Shown piece by piece: positions 43,783 to 52,557 of a DNA stretch of 64,000 bases. The DNA is from a bacterium (lineage in GTDB: Bacteria > Bacteroidota > Ignavibacteria > SZUA-365), in contig JAHLLD010000004.1 of assembly GCA_020444325.1 (NCBI GenBank), positions 248,001-312,000 on the forward strand, read 5' to 3'. A model generated the notes under the pieces. The model was not told where the DNA came from. It worked only from the letters and a program-made list of their open reading frames with translations, and did not search any database. How positions within the stretch are numbered: the first letter of the stretch is position 1; each line of letters opens with the position of its first letter. The translations under genes and the position numbers were made by a program.

Positions 43783-44958
43783 TTATGTCAGGCTTTCAGA
43801 GAGAGTGAGCAATTGCTGCGCCACACGGCGCGTCTCGCGGTCGACTTCGACGACGGTTTCGACGTCACGCACCGCGCGTGTTTCCACCTGCTGGAGGCTT
43901 TCCTCGATCACCCGGGCGATGCCCGGGAACGAAAGCTCTTCACGCAGGAAGGCCGCGACGGCCACTTCGTTTGCGGCGTTCAGGCAGGCCGGGGCCGTGC
44001 CACCTTCGCGCAATGCGGCGTAAGCGAGGCGCAGACAGGAGAAGGTCTCCAGGTCCGGCTCCTCAAAGGTCAGTGTTCCGACCTGCGTGATATCGAGGCG
44101 CTCGTAATCGGCAGCCAGTCGATCAGGCCAGGTCAGGGCATAGTGAATGGGGATTTTCATGTCTGGGACGCCAAGCTGTGCCTTGACCGATCCGTCGCTG
44201 AATTCCACCATCGAATGAATAATGCTCTGCGGATGTACGACGACATCAATGTGCTCGGGATCCACGCCGAACAGCCAGTGCGCCTCGATGACTTCCAATC
44301 CTTTATTCATCATCGTGGCGGAGTCAATGGTGATCTTGCTGCCCATGCTCCAGTTCGGATGCTTCAGCGCGGCAGCGGGAGTGACGTCCGCAAGTTCTTC
44401 AAGACGCTTGCCCCGGAAGGGTCCCCCACTGGCCGTGAGCAGGATGCGTGCGACGCCATGTGCGGGCTCACCGGTGATGCACTGCAGGATGGCGCTGTGC
44501 TCGCTGTCGATGGGGAGCAGTGCGACGTCATGCTGCTTTTGCAGCGATGTAATCAGTTCGCCGGCAACCACCAGCGTTTCCTTGTTCGCCAGCGCAATGT
44601 TCTTCCCGCTGCGCATGGCCGCCACGGTGGGGAGCAGTCCGGCAAACCCCACCAGGCTGCTTACCATGGTGTCGTAGTCATCACGCGCAGCAAGCTCCGT
44701 CAGGGCGTTCTCTCCACCGAGGACTTCAGTGATGTCTCCGACCTGCTGGCGAACGAGCGCTTCCGCTGCCGGATCCGTGACTACCACGGCAGAGGGACGA
44801 AATTCTTTCACCTGGGCGATGAGCAGTTCCGCGTTACTGTTGGCCGTAAGGTAACGCAACTGGAAGTGGTCGGGATGACGACGCAGCACCTCGAGCGTAT
44901 TACACCCGATGGAGCCCGTGGACCCGAATACTGCCAGTATGTTTTTTCCGTTACGCAT
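43783..44958 (-). CDS. dxr: 1-deoxy-D-xylulose 5-phosphate reductoisomerase
   Basis: 391 residues from the ATG at 44958; a TTG two codons earlier is the alternative. NADPH motif 'AVFGSTGSIGCNTLEVL'; 'ALANKETLVVAGELI'; metal and substrate site 'LPIDSEHSAILQCI'; 'ILLTASGGPFRG', 'HPNWSMGSKITIDSATMMNKGLEVIEAHWLFGV' (catalytic Glu and Lys region), 'VVVHPQSIIHSMVEF'. Second step of the methylerythritol phosphate pathway to isoprenoids. First gene of a dxr-rseP unit. Confidence 0.97.
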   Translation of the reverse strand: MRNGKNILAVFGSTGSIGCNTLEVLRRHPDHFQLRYLTANSNAELLIAQVKEFRPSAVVVTDPAAEALVRQQVGDITEVLGGENALTELAARDDYDTMVSSLVGFAGLLPTVAAMRSGKNIALANKETLVVAGELITSLQKQHDVALLPIDSEHSAILQCITGEPAHGVARILLTASGGPFRGKRLEELADVTPAAALKHPNWSMGSKITIDSATMMNKGLEVIEAHWLFGVDPEHIDVVVHPQSIIHSMVEFSDGSVKAQLGVPDMKIPIHYALTWPDRLAADYERLDITQVGTLTFEEPDLETFSCLRLAYAALREGGTAPACLNAANEVAVAAFLREELSFPGIARVIEESLQQVETRAVRDVETVVEVDRETRRVAQQLLTLSESLT

Positions 44959-45181
44959 ATACAAACCAACAAGTTAAGCACTGCCTGCACCCTGCGCAAC
45001 AGCGTTGCGCGTGCCCTGGCTTCCCTATGGAACACCGCGGAGGGGTCCGGGGTGCCGCGAAAGGTGTAAAAAATGCGTTTTTCCGCTGTGAATGGAATGG
45101 ACTGACTGACCGGATACCTGACAGCGTGTACAGGAAACAGGATGGAAGCGAAAACAAGTCAGGTGAATTCGAGAGTACTCA

Positions 45182-45231
45182 TTGTGTCGACTCTGCTTTT
45201 CTTCCTATAATTAACAGATACGTTGACGTAT
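45182..45231 (+). promoter_or_regulatory. Candidate promoter of the TPR operon with a small inverted repeat
   Basis: TTG (45182-45184), 21 bases, TATAATTA (45206-45213); also readable as TTGTGT-N18-TATAAT. Just downstream ATACG-TTGA-CGTAT (45218-45231) would lie at the start of the transcript, 20 bases before the start codon. Confidence 0.45.
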
Positions 45232-45250
45232 ACGAGAGCATGGCCATACC

Positions 45251-47110
45251 ATGATGAAATACATAGTTCTTTTCCTTTTCCTCTGTCCCCTCGCACAGCA
45301 GGTCGCGCATGCGCAGGCAGCTGATGAGCGCAACACGCTGCGGCTAGCGCAGACCTATGAGCAGGCGGGACGCTACGAGGACGCCCTTCGATATTACCAG
45401 GACCTTTCGCGGAGCAACCCGCAGAACAGCACGTATTTTGAAGGACTCCGCCGCACCCTCACCGCACTCAAGCGCCTTGAGGACGTGCGGCAGCTCCTCA
45501 CCGAGCGCATGCAGCTGCAGCCGAAGGAATTCCAGCTCTGGGTATACCGGGGCGGCATTTTCATGCAGCGCGGTGAAAGCGACAGCGCGGAAGCCGACTG
45601 GGAATACGCTATCAGTCTGAATACGAAGAACGGACAGGTGTATTCGCTGGTCGCTGACCAGTGTCTGAACGCGCGGGAGTACGAGAAGGGTATCAGTTAT
45701 CTGAAGCGCGGCAGGGAAGCCCTGGGATCACCGCAGCTGTTCGCCTTTGAAATCGCCCGCGCCAGTGCGATGGCGATGGACTTCGACGGTGCGATGGATG
45801 AGTACCTCGGCTATCTGCGCGCAGTGCCACAGTCGCTTTTCCAGATTCAGCAGCAGCTCTCGATGTACTCCGAAATCCCGGAAGCACTGGACGCTGCCGT
45901 GCGACGCGCGCGCGAGCAAGCCGATGAATATCCTTCAAGCGAGTCGCTCCGCTATCTCCTCGCCTGGCTGTACATGGAACGCAAAGACTACGCTTCGGCC
46001 TATCAGGTGTATCGTGATCTTGACCGCATCAAGCACGCGGGAGGAATGGAGATTCTGAAATTCGCGTCGCGTGCTTTTAACGACAAGGCTTATCGTGAAG
46101 CCGCGCGCGCATTCAAGGACGTTGTCAACGAACATCCCGATGCAACCTATCTGCCGCAGGCGGAATTTCAGCACGCACGGAGCATTGAGGAATTGTACGC
46201 AACAGAGGGAATGCCGGACGCCCTCACTCCTTCAACAACAAATTATCCGAGCACCGAATCGGTGTCTTCATATCAGGGTGCCATCACGCTATATGAGGAT
46301 GTCGCGGAGAAGTATCCCGGACAGCCTATGGCGAGCGAAGCGTTGTATCGTATCGGACTGATCAAGTTCGAGCGCTTTGGCGATACCGACGGTGCACTCG
46401 AAATACTCAAGGATATCTCGGAATCCCGCCGTAATCATTTCGGGAAGGCCGATGCGGATATTCTGATCGGAGACATCCAACTGGCACGCGGTGACATCGA
46501 CGCGGCACTCGAACAGTACAACGCCGTGCTGCCTTCCCGTCAGATAGAAGAAGCTACGCGGCGGAAATTGCAGTACAAGATTGCCGAAGCGTATTTCTTC
46601 GCGGGGCGCTTCGACACGGTGACCGTGCTGCTTGGTCCGTTAATGGAAGAAGTCGACACCGACATTGCGAATGATGCGCTCGATCTCACCGCGCTCATCG
46701 CGCAGTACAGCGATCCAGGCGAATTGCCGCTGCAGCGTTACGCACGCGTTCTTTTCCTCGAACGGCAGAAAAAGTATTCCGAAGCCGCTGCGCAGGCCGC
46801 TGACCTGATTGCAGAGTTTCCGACACATGACATTGTGGACTTGGCCTGGCTCAAAAAAGCCGAACTGGAAGAAAGGACGGGTGATACCGCAGGTGCCGCG
46901 GAGAGTTATGGGAATTTCCTCGCGACACGAACGGAGAGCTTTCTGCGTGACCGTGGTATCATCGGTCTTGCGCGTCTCAATGAGGAGAAACTCGGCAACA
47001 ACGCCCGTGCTCTCGAGTTATATGAACAATTGCTCAATGACTATCCTTACTCGCAGTTTGTCCCGCAGGCGCGGGAACGCATTCTAGAATTACGGAAGGT
47101 ACAATCCTGA
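45251..47110 (+). CDS. Secreted or periplasmic TPR-repeat protein
   Basis: 619 residues. Starts at the first of two ATG codons, with signal peptide 'MMKYIVLFLFLCPLAQQVAHAQ'. From residue 25 onward it is almost wholly tetratricopeptide repeats: 'LAQTYEQAGRYEDALRYYQDLSRSNPQNSTY', 'YLLAWLYMERKDYASAYQVYRDL', 'AARAFKDVVNEHPDATYLPQAEFQHARSI', 'ALEQYNAVLPS', 'YAEAAAQAADLIAEFPTHDIVDLAWLKKAELE'-like. At least ten repeats. No enzyme motif. It likely binds partner proteins in the periplasm or at the outer membrane, similar to BamD- or YbgF-like scaffolds. It overlaps the next start by one base (TGATG), so the two are made together. Confidence 0.85.
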   Translation: MMKYIVLFLFLCPLAQQVAHAQAADERNTLRLAQTYEQAGRYEDALRYYQDLSRSNPQNSTYFEGLRRTLTALKRLEDVRQLLTERMQLQPKEFQLWVYRGGIFMQRGESDSAEADWEYAISLNTKNGQVYSLVADQCLNAREYEKGISYLKRGREALGSPQLFAFEIARASAMAMDFDGAMDEYLGYLRAVPQSLFQIQQQLSMYSEIPEALDAAVRRAREQADEYPSSESLRYLLAWLYMERKDYASAYQVYRDLDRIKHAGGMEILKFASRAFNDKAYREAARAFKDVVNEHPDATYLPQAEFQHARSIEELYATEGMPDALTPSTTNYPSTESVSSYQGAITLYEDVAEKYPGQPMASEALYRIGLIKFERFGDTDGALEILKDISESRRNHFGKADADILIGDIQLARGDIDAALEQYNAVLPSRQIEEATRRKLQYKIAEAYFFAGRFDTVTVLLGPLMEEVDTDIANDALDLTALIAQYSDPGELPLQRYARVLFLERQKKYSEAAAQAADLIAEFPTHDIVDLAWLKKAELEERTGDTAGAAESYGNFLATRTESFLRDRGIIGLARLNEEKLGNNARALELYEQLLNDYPYSQFVPQARERILELRKVQS

Positions 47111-48372
47111 TGAAACGACTGGTTCTGATCCTTCTCTTCGCTGCCGCTGCCGCTTCGCCATTGCGCGCACAGCAGAATATTCTCATCGAGATGGATCTGC
47201 ATCAAACCGATCACCTGAAAGCGTATGGCATCGTCTACTGGGTCCTCACGCGCGGCGTGGAAGTAGACTGGCTGCTCAACTATAAAAGCGGCAGTTTCCT
47301 GATGCCGTACTACCCCTTCATCGAATCGGAATGCCGCATTCGCGGGGTGTCGTTCAAAACCATCAGCGGCAGCACCGCTTCTTCGATAATCGCGGAAGTG
47401 GAGAGTCCCGATGCCAACATGGAAGTGATGCGCCTCGAAAAGGCACCGAAAATTGCGGTGTACGTGCCGCCCAATTTCCAGCCATGGGATGACGCCGTGA
47501 CGCTCGCGCTCGAATATGCAGAGGTGCCGTATGACAAGCTATGGGATGAAGAAGTCATCGCCGGCAAGCTGGATGAGTACGACTGGCTGCATCTACATCA
47601 TGAAGATTTCTCGGGACAGTACGGAAAGTTCTATGGCCAGTTCAGCACCTATCCATGGTACATCCAGCAGGTGGCGATCAACGAGGCCATGGCCAAACGT
47701 CTCGGGTTCAAGAAGGTGTCAGAACTGAAGAAAGCCGTTGCCCGTACGATCAAGAAGTACGTGGGCGGCGGGGGATTCATGTTCGCGATGTGCTCGGCGA
47801 CGGACACCTTTGATATTGCCCTGGCGGCGGAACATACGGACATCTGTGACGTCATGTTCGACGGCGATGCTCCCGATCCAGACTGCCAGGAAAAACTGGA
47901 GTTCGACCGCACCTTCGCATTTGAGAATTTTACGCTGGTGAAAAACCCGTACGAGTACGAGTACAGCGACATCGATATGACGCCTGCGTTCGGGGGACGT
48001 CCCGACAACGATTATTTCACCCTCTTCGATTTCTCTGCGAAATACGATCCCGTGCCCACCATGCTGACGCAGGACCATGTGAACGTGATCGCGGGTTTCC
48101 TCGGACAAACGACGGCCTTCAACAAGAAGCTGATCAAGAAGTCCATCACCATCCTCGCCCAGAAAGATGGGACCAACGAAGTGAAATACCTGCACGGCAA
48201 TTACGGACGTGGTACGTTTACCTGGTACGGGGGACATGACCCGGAGGATTACCAGCATCGCGTGGGTGATCCGCCGACAGACCTGAAGCTGCATAAGAAT
48301 TCGCCGGGCTACCGGTTGATCCTCAATAACATTCTCTTTCCCGCCGCCAAGAAAAAACAGCTGAAGACCTGA
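47110..48372 (+). CDS. Conserved exported protein, 'asparagine synthetase B'-named family of Bacteroidota
   Basis: 420 residues with signal peptide MKRLVLILLFAAAAASPLRAQ. The body has alpha/beta order: 'ILIEMDLHQTDHLKAYGIVYWVLTRGVEVDWLLNYKSGSF', 'KIAVYVPPNFQPWDDAVTLALEYAEVPYDKLWDEEV', 'YDWLHLHHEDFSGQYGKFYGQF', 'GGGFMFAMCSATDTFDIALAAE', 'HGNYGRGTFTWYGGHDPEDYQHRVGDPP'. It recalls a class I glutamine amidotransferase-like or ThuA-like fold. Relatives are often labelled asparagine synthetase B, which looks wrong: no AsnB ATP-pyrophosphatase domain is present. Function unknown. Coupled to the upstream TPR protein, likely a complex in the envelope. Confidence 0.65.
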   Translation: MKRLVLILLFAAAAASPLRAQQNILIEMDLHQTDHLKAYGIVYWVLTRGVEVDWLLNYKSGSFLMPYYPFIESECRIRGVSFKTISGSTASSIIAEVESPDANMEVMRLEKAPKIAVYVPPNFQPWDDAVTLALEYAEVPYDKLWDEEVIAGKLDEYDWLHLHHEDFSGQYGKFYGQFSTYPWYIQQVAINEAMAKRLGFKKVSELKKAVARTIKKYVGGGGFMFAMCSATDTFDIALAAEHTDICDVMFDGDAPDPDCQEKLEFDRTFAFENFTLVKNPYEYEYSDIDMTPAFGGRPDNDYFTLFDFSAKYDPVPTMLTQDHVNVIAGFLGQTTAFNKKLIKKSITILAQKDGTNEVKYLHGNYGRGTFTWYGGHDPEDYQHRVGDPPTDLKLHKNSPGYRLILNNILFPAAKKKQLKT

Positions 48373-48377
48373 TTGCC

Positions 48378-48953
48378 ATGCTGAACCTGCGCTGCGAAAG
48401 TAATGATGCCTGGGCCCCTGCGGCCGTCGCCGACCTCACCACGCTGCTCAGCGATCATGTGCATTGCGAAAAGAAAGCTGCCGTGACCGCGCTGAGTTTC
48501 GTCAACCGCTATCCCGACCGCACGGAAATGGTCGATCACATGATAGCCCATGCGCAGGAAGAACTCGAGCACTTCGCACAGGTGATGGAGCTGGTCAAGG
48601 CGCGCGGGGAAATCCTGCAGCGCGACACTCCCGATCCCTACGTAAATGCGCTGCTCGCACACGCGCGAGGTGAGGAACCAGCCCGTCTGCTCGACGCCCT
48701 CATCGTTGCCGCACTCATTGAAGCACGATCCTGCGAACGATTCCAATTGTTGATAGATGCCCTTCCCGAGGGTAATGTGCGTACCCTGTTCGAGGAGCTG
48801 ATGCCCTCGGAAGCACGCCACTACGCCATGTTCATGAACCTCGCCCGTGAATATTTCTCTCCTGATGAAGTGGATGCGCGTTTCGACGCCTTCCTCGACC
48901 ATGAGGCGGAAATCATCCGCGGACTCCCCAACGAGGCACGCATGCATGGCTGA
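48378..48953 (+). CDS. miaE: MiaE-like tRNA-(ms2io6A)-hydroxylase family di-iron protein
   Basis: 191 residues forming a ferritin-like four-helix bundle. The iron ligands expected for MiaE are visible: 'DHVHCEKKAA' (Glu), 'HAQEELEHF' (Glu and His), 'EARSCERF' (Glu), 'EARHYAMF' (Glu and His). The family hydroxylates 2-methylthio-N6-isopentenyladenosine at position 37 of tRNAs reading U-starting codons, using O2. Six bases after the preceding stop, so cotranscribed with the TPR unit, to which it has no obvious functional link. The subfamily found in Bacteroidota is not well studied, so activity is probable but not proven. Confidence 0.85.
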   Translation: MLNLRCESNDAWAPAAVADLTTLLSDHVHCEKKAAVTALSFVNRYPDRTEMVDHMIAHAQEELEHFAQVMELVKARGEILQRDTPDPYVNALLAHARGEEPARLLDALIVAALIEARSCERFQLLIDALPEGNVRTLFEELMPSEARHYAMFMNLAREYFSPDEVDARFDAFLDHEAEIIRGLPNEARMHG

Positions 48954-49034
48954 GTGCCGTTTCGTATGTATCGCATTCCCGAGGCGCGGATAGCGTCTGT
49001 CTTCACAAACCACATGTTCACAGCGAGTGTGCCG

Positions 49035-49649
49035 ATGCGCGTAGGTTACGTTTTTCCGCTGCTGTTCCTGTTTCTGATGCATCCCATGGCGGCACAGTAC
49101 CGCCTGACTCCAAACCCTGGATCCATTCCCGGCGCCAGTCTGAAGACGCCAACCGAGCATGGCGATGCTGCCACCGACAGTCTCACCGCGCAGCTTCAAC
49201 CCACGGCAGGGGAGAAGCTCCTGTACCTCGCCGGTGCGGCTCTCGGCATGGGCCTGTTCGACTACGTGGGATTCAACCTTGTACGTGACAACGACGTGAC
49301 CACACCGATTTACAGGGTGGTTCAGGGACTGACACAGATCGGGGTGAGCTGGCTGTTGTACGAGAAGGTCGGGCTCCCTACTGCCATCGCATTCAATCTC
49401 GTGTGGTGGACCTGGGGACTCGATGCCCTGTTCTACGGCTATACGGAACTCTTCAATGTCGGGGGAAGCTGGCGAACCCGCGGTACTTTCAATCGCGAGG
49501 TGAATGCCAATCATGTCAAGTGGGCGAGCTGGACACCCGTGGGCATCGCGCAGGGCATGGATCCCGACAAAGCGATTGCCGGGGATGCGCTGATCGCACA
49601 GGTTCTCGTCGGTGCCGCACTCGCCGTGACTATCACCATCAGTTTGTAA
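49035..49649 (+). CDS. Predicted membrane protein of unknown function
   Basis: 204 residues from the ATG at 49035, chosen because it directly opens a signal peptide or first helix (MRVGYVFPLLFLFLMHPMAAQ); GTG and ATG codons up to 27 codons earlier are possible. After a 45-residue polar stretch there are three or four hydrophobic segments ('LLYLAGAALGMGLFDYVGFNL', 'GVSWLLYEKVGLPTAIAFNLVWWTWGLDALFYGY', 'ALIAQVLVGAALAVTITISL'). No family recognised. Last gene of the TPR operon. Confidence 0.65.
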   Translation: MRVGYVFPLLFLFLMHPMAAQYRLTPNPGSIPGASLKTPTEHGDAATDSLTAQLQPTAGEKLLYLAGAALGMGLFDYVGFNLVRDNDVTTPIYRVVQGLTQIGVSWLLYEKVGLPTAIAFNLVWWTWGLDALFYGYTELFNVGGSWRTRGTFNREVNANHVKWASWTPVGIAQGMDPDKAIAGDALIAQVLVGAALAVTITISL

Positions 49650-49678
49650 CGAAAACCATCAGTTCGTAACGGTTGGCC

Positions 49679-50131
49679 TCAGTTTGCCGCCGCCGGCTGT
49701 TCCGCTGGAGACCCCGGCTGTCCCGCCGGAGATCCTTGCTGTGTCCGCCAGAGGTCCAGCGCCTTGTGCAGGGTGATGCTTGCGGATTCGGCGCACTCGT
49801 ACTTGTTTTCCGGAATCCCTTCGAGCCATTCGACGATATCCTGCATCTGCAGGTGCTCGATCTCGCTGACAGGTCTGCCGATAATCATTTCCGTCAGTCC
49901 CGAAGCCGATGCCTGCAGGCCTGAACACCCCACGAAACGAAATGCCGCATCGCGAATACGGTCTTCCTCGATTTCCAGATCGAGGAAAAGGATGTCGCCG
50001 CAGCCCGCCTGATGTTTGACATGAACTGTTGGATTCTTCAGCTCACCGTAATGCAATTCCTCGTCGAGCATCCGAATCGCCTTGTTGGAATACCCGAGGG
50101 CAGCCAGTAATTCCTTCCGCATGTCGTCCAT
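49679..50131 (-). CDS. IscU/NifU-like iron-sulfur cluster scaffold protein
   Basis: 150 residues from the ATG at 50131 (GGAGC seven bases upstream); the frame opens 27 codons earlier without a ribosome site. The three scaffold cysteines are present: Cys44 in 'GCGD' with Asp46, Cys69 in 'FVGCSGLQASASGLTEM', Cys113 in 'NKYECAES'. The His often next to the third Cys in IscU is replaced by Glu, as in SufU-type relatives. The C-terminal 20 residues are a low-complexity Gly-Ser-Pro-Ala-Gln tail with a repeated 'GSPA-QP' word. It assembles Fe-S clusters on sulfur from a cysteine desulfurase not in this window. Divergent from sucD. Confidence 0.85.
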   Translation of the reverse strand: MDDMRKELLAALGYSNKAIRMLDEELHYGELKNPTVHVKHQAGCGDILFLDLEIEEDRIRDAAFRFVGCSGLQASASGLTEMIIGRPVSEIEHLQMQDIVEWLEGIPENKYECAESASITLHKALDLWRTQQGSPAGQPGSPAEQPAAAN

Positions 50132-50202
50132 ATCTTGCTCCAGCACTCGCGTGAACATTACCGTCAGGTGAAACATACACAATACTCCGGAATCTTCCGC
50201 TG

Positions 50203-50234
50203 TTTGTTTCATCTGCCTGAAATCACTAGCTTTG
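50203..50234 (+). promoter_or_regulatory. Promoter of sucD
   Basis: TTTG (50203-50206), exactly 20 bases, TAGCTTTG (50227-50234): full agreement with the Bacteroidota TTTG-N19-21-TAnnTTTG consensus. 58 bases to the ATG. Confidence 0.6.
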
Positions 50235-50292
50235 TAAATCTTGCAGATTAGCAGAAAATCGTTCCCTTTATCTGAGTGCGTGGAGAAAGAGC

Positions 50293-51225
50293 ATGAGTGT
50301 TTTGATTGACAAGAAAAGCCGCGTTATCGTTCAGGGTCTGACGGGCTCGGAAGGCAGTTTTCATGCCCAGCAGATGATTGATTACGGTACGAAGGTTGTG
50401 GGCGGCGTGACTCCCGGGAAGGGTGGCACCGAACATCTGGGCGTGCCCGTATTCAACACTGTCAAGGACGCGGTGGCGAAAACAAAGGCAGACGTCTCGG
50501 TGATCTTCGTCCCGCCGTTCGCTGCAGCAGATGCCATTATGGAAGCTGCGGATGCCGGTGTGGCACTGATTGTCTGTATTACCGAGGGCATTCCGACCCG
50601 CGACATGGTGCAGGCTTATGACTTCGTCCAGCAGCGCGGTGTGCGTCTTGTCGGTCCGAACTGTCCTGGTGTCATCTCACCGGGAAAGGCCAAAGTCGGT
50701 ATCATGCCTGGTTTCATTCACAAGAAAGGGCATGTCGGCGTGATTTCCCGCAGTGGTACACTCACCTACGAGGCGGTCAATCAGCTGACCATGCTCGGAA
50801 TCGGACAGTCGACCTGTATCGGCATCGGGGGCGATCCGGTGATCGGCACGCAGTTCGTCGACGCGCTTGCATTGTTCAATGAGGATCCCGACACCGACGC
50901 CGTGGTCATGATCGGCGAAATCGGTGGCACCGCTGAAGAAGAAGCCGCCGCATGGGTCAAGAAGAATATGACAAAGCCCGTCGTCGGCTTTATTGCGGGA
51001 CGCACAGCTCCTCCGGGCCGTCGCATGGGACACGCAGGCGCCATCATCGCCGGTGGCAAGGGTACGGCCGCCGATAAAATGAAGGCGATGAAAAAAGCCG
51101 GCATCCACGTTGTGGAAAACCCCGCCGTCATCGGCATCACGGTAGCCAAGGCACTCGGCCTCGAAAACCAGGGCCAGAAGCGTCCGACAGCAAAGACAAC
51201 GTCAGCAGCCAAGGCGAAAAAGTAA
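50293..51225 (+). CDS. sucD: Succinate-CoA ligase (ADP-forming) subunit alpha
   Basis: 310 residues. CoA-binding domain '[35 protein letters not shown]', '[18 protein letters not shown]', '[23 protein letters not shown]'; ligase domain '[17 protein letters not shown]', '[16 protein letters not shown]', '[12 protein letters not shown]', and '[15 protein letters not shown]', whose His is phosphorylated in catalysis. The C-terminus has a short Lys/Ala-rich extension. It converts succinyl-CoA to succinate with NTP formation in the TCA cycle; the beta subunit sucC is not adjacent, which is unusual compared with enterics but common in Bacteroidota. Own promoter and terminator. Confidence 0.97.
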   Translation: MSVLIDKKSRVIVQGLTGSEGSFHAQQMIDYGTKVVGGVTPGKGGTEHLGVPVFNTVKDAVAKTKADVSVIFVPPFAAADAIMEAADAGVALIVCITEGIPTRDMVQAYDFVQQRGVRLVGPNCPGVISPGKAKVGIMPGFIHKKGHVGVISRSGTLTYEAVNQLTMLGIGQSTCIGIGGDPVIGTQFVDALALFNEDPDTDAVVMIGEIGGTAEEEAAAWVKKNMTKPVVGFIAGRTAPPGRRMGHAGAIIAGGKGTAADKMKAMKKAGIHVVENPAVIGITVAKALGLENQGQKRPTAKTTSAAKAKK

Positions 51226-51361
51226 TTTCGCAACTGCTCGTTGCACGTGCCGCACGCTCATACGGATGACGAAGCAGCGAGCGGCTACGTGATGACCAGA
51301 TAAGATCACAGCAACGCCGGGATAAGAACACAGCTACGGATGTTGCTGCGCAGAAATGACT

Positions 51362-51419
51362 GAGCCGTCATGATTTGCCTCCGCAGAAGCGGGGCGCAGG
51401 CATGACGGCTCTTTTTTTT
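51362..51419 (+). terminator. Terminator of sucD
   Basis: GAGCCGTCATG (51362-51372) pairs with CATGACGGCTC (51401-51411) around an inner hairpin, followed by eight Ts. About 135 bases beyond the stop. Confidence 0.8.
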
Positions 51420-51449
51420 ACTTCGTCCCGTGAAGGGACGGTTGGGAGA

Positions 51450-51965
51450 TCAGCGGCTTTTGGCGAACATCTGCGTCAGGTAGTACGCTCCGCTGGATGA
51501 CTGCGAAACGCCTATCCCTGTCAGATCGTAATCTCCTTCAATATTCGTTCTGTGTCCATCGCTCTTGATCCAGCCGTCGAATGAGATCTTGGCAGGATCG
51601 CTGTACCCGGAGTTCATTGCCACGTTCTCAGCCGCAGAGCTGATGTTGATTTGCGCCTTGATTGCGGTGACGCGTGCATCGAACCCGTCGTGACTGAACG
51701 GCACCGTGCCGTCGGCCATGTCGCGGCTGTGGTTGCGCGCCTGTGTGGTGAGGACGTTGTGCAGCGTCAGTGGACTGAGCCCCTTCTCCTGCCGGTATTC
51801 GTTGATCAACGTATGCACACGCTGCTCGATTTCGGGGATGCCGGGAGGCGTGACGATCGGATCCACACCATCATCATCGGAACAGGCCGCGAGTACGAGA
51901 AGTGCGGCGATGAGCAGATGACGGGTATGCAAGCGGCGGAAAAATGAAGAGAACAATTGATACAT
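51450..51965 (-). CDS. CAP-domain (SCP-like) lipoprotein
   Basis: 171 residues. Lipoprotein signal with lipobox LAAC ('LLIAALLVLAACSDDDG'), then a bacterial CAP domain: 'EQRVHTLINEYRQEKGLSPLTLHNVLTTQARNHSRDMADGTVPFSHDGFDARV' (first CAP His in FSHDGF), 'SAAENVAMNSGYSDP', 'FDGWIKSDGHRTNIEGDYDLTGIGV' (second His), 'YYLTQMF'. Family members are surface or periplasmic proteins with unclear, possibly proteolytic or lipid-binding, activity. Single gene. Confidence 0.88.
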   Translation of the reverse strand: MYQLFSSFFRRLHTRHLLIAALLVLAACSDDDGVDPIVTPPGIPEIEQRVHTLINEYRQEKGLSPLTLHNVLTTQARNHSRDMADGTVPFSHDGFDARVTAIKAQINISSAAENVAMNSGYSDPAKISFDGWIKSDGHRTNIEGDYDLTGIGVSQSSSGAYYLTQMFAKSR

Positions 51966-52169
51966 GGAAGATGGACGAGATTGAACAGGTGAACTGCCAG
52001 TAAAATTGCAGAAAGTGATGAAAAAAGCAACATATCTTTCTCTGTATGTCCCCTGCGTATCATTATTGCACAGCAGAGAACCGAGGTGGGCGGAATCGTG
52101 TAAGTTGTTGCCATGAAATGGTATAGAAGTATTTCTCTTGTGCTTTGACGTTTTTTCACAGGGAGGAGC

Positions 52170-52209
52170 AAAAAAAATGGGCCGCCCGCGAAAAATGCGG
52201 ACAGCCCAT
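52170..52209 (-). terminator. Terminator of the carboxylase operon
   Basis: On the minus strand ATGGGCTGTCCGC and GCGGGCGGCCCAT pair over 13 positions with two G-U pairs, loop ATTTTTC, followed by T8 (52170-52177). Confidence 0.85.
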
Positions 52210-52237
52210 GGGGGGAGGGAGGGAGATCAAATATACA

Positions 52238-52555
52238 TCATTCGAACTCGATTAGCAACTGATTTTTCATCACACGGTCGCCTTTTTTTACGTGTACGCT
52301 TTTCACGATGGCGTCCTCCGCGGCAGTGACATCATTTCTCATCTTCATCGCCTCGAGCACGAGCAGGCTGTCGCCCCAGCGCACTTGTTGTCCCACACGT
52401 ACCTGGATGTCGACAATGGTGCCGGGAATGAAAGCGAGTACAAGCCGGGGATTGGCCGGCTGCCAGGGTTTACGCTGCTCGAATTTCCGCGTAAAGCGGG
52501 TTTCGTAGGGCGTGTCGTCGATGACGAGACGCTGTGTTTTTTTCTCTTCGCTCAT
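52238..52555 (-). CDS. Biotin carboxyl carrier protein of an acyl-CoA carboxylase
   Basis: 105 residues. The C-terminal two thirds is a biotinyl domain with the attachment site 'VLEAMKMRNDV' and flanking strands 'AFIPGTIVDIQVRVGQQVRWGDSL' and 'VHVKKGDRVMKNQLLIEF'. A short, basic N-terminal part may bind the carboxyltransferase. It carries CO2 on biotin between carboxylase or decarboxylase subunits. Two bases from the carboxyltransferase stop on the same strand, so the two are certainly one operon. The biotin carboxylase subunit is elsewhere or absent; a sodium-pump decarboxylase is an alternative reading. Confidence 0.92.
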   Translation of the reverse strand: MSEEKKTQRLVIDDTPYETRFTRKFEQRKPWQPANPRLVLAFIPGTIVDIQVRVGQQVRWGDSLLVLEAMKMRNDVTAAEDAIVKSVHVKKGDRVMKNQLLIEFE

Positions 52556-52557
52556 GG

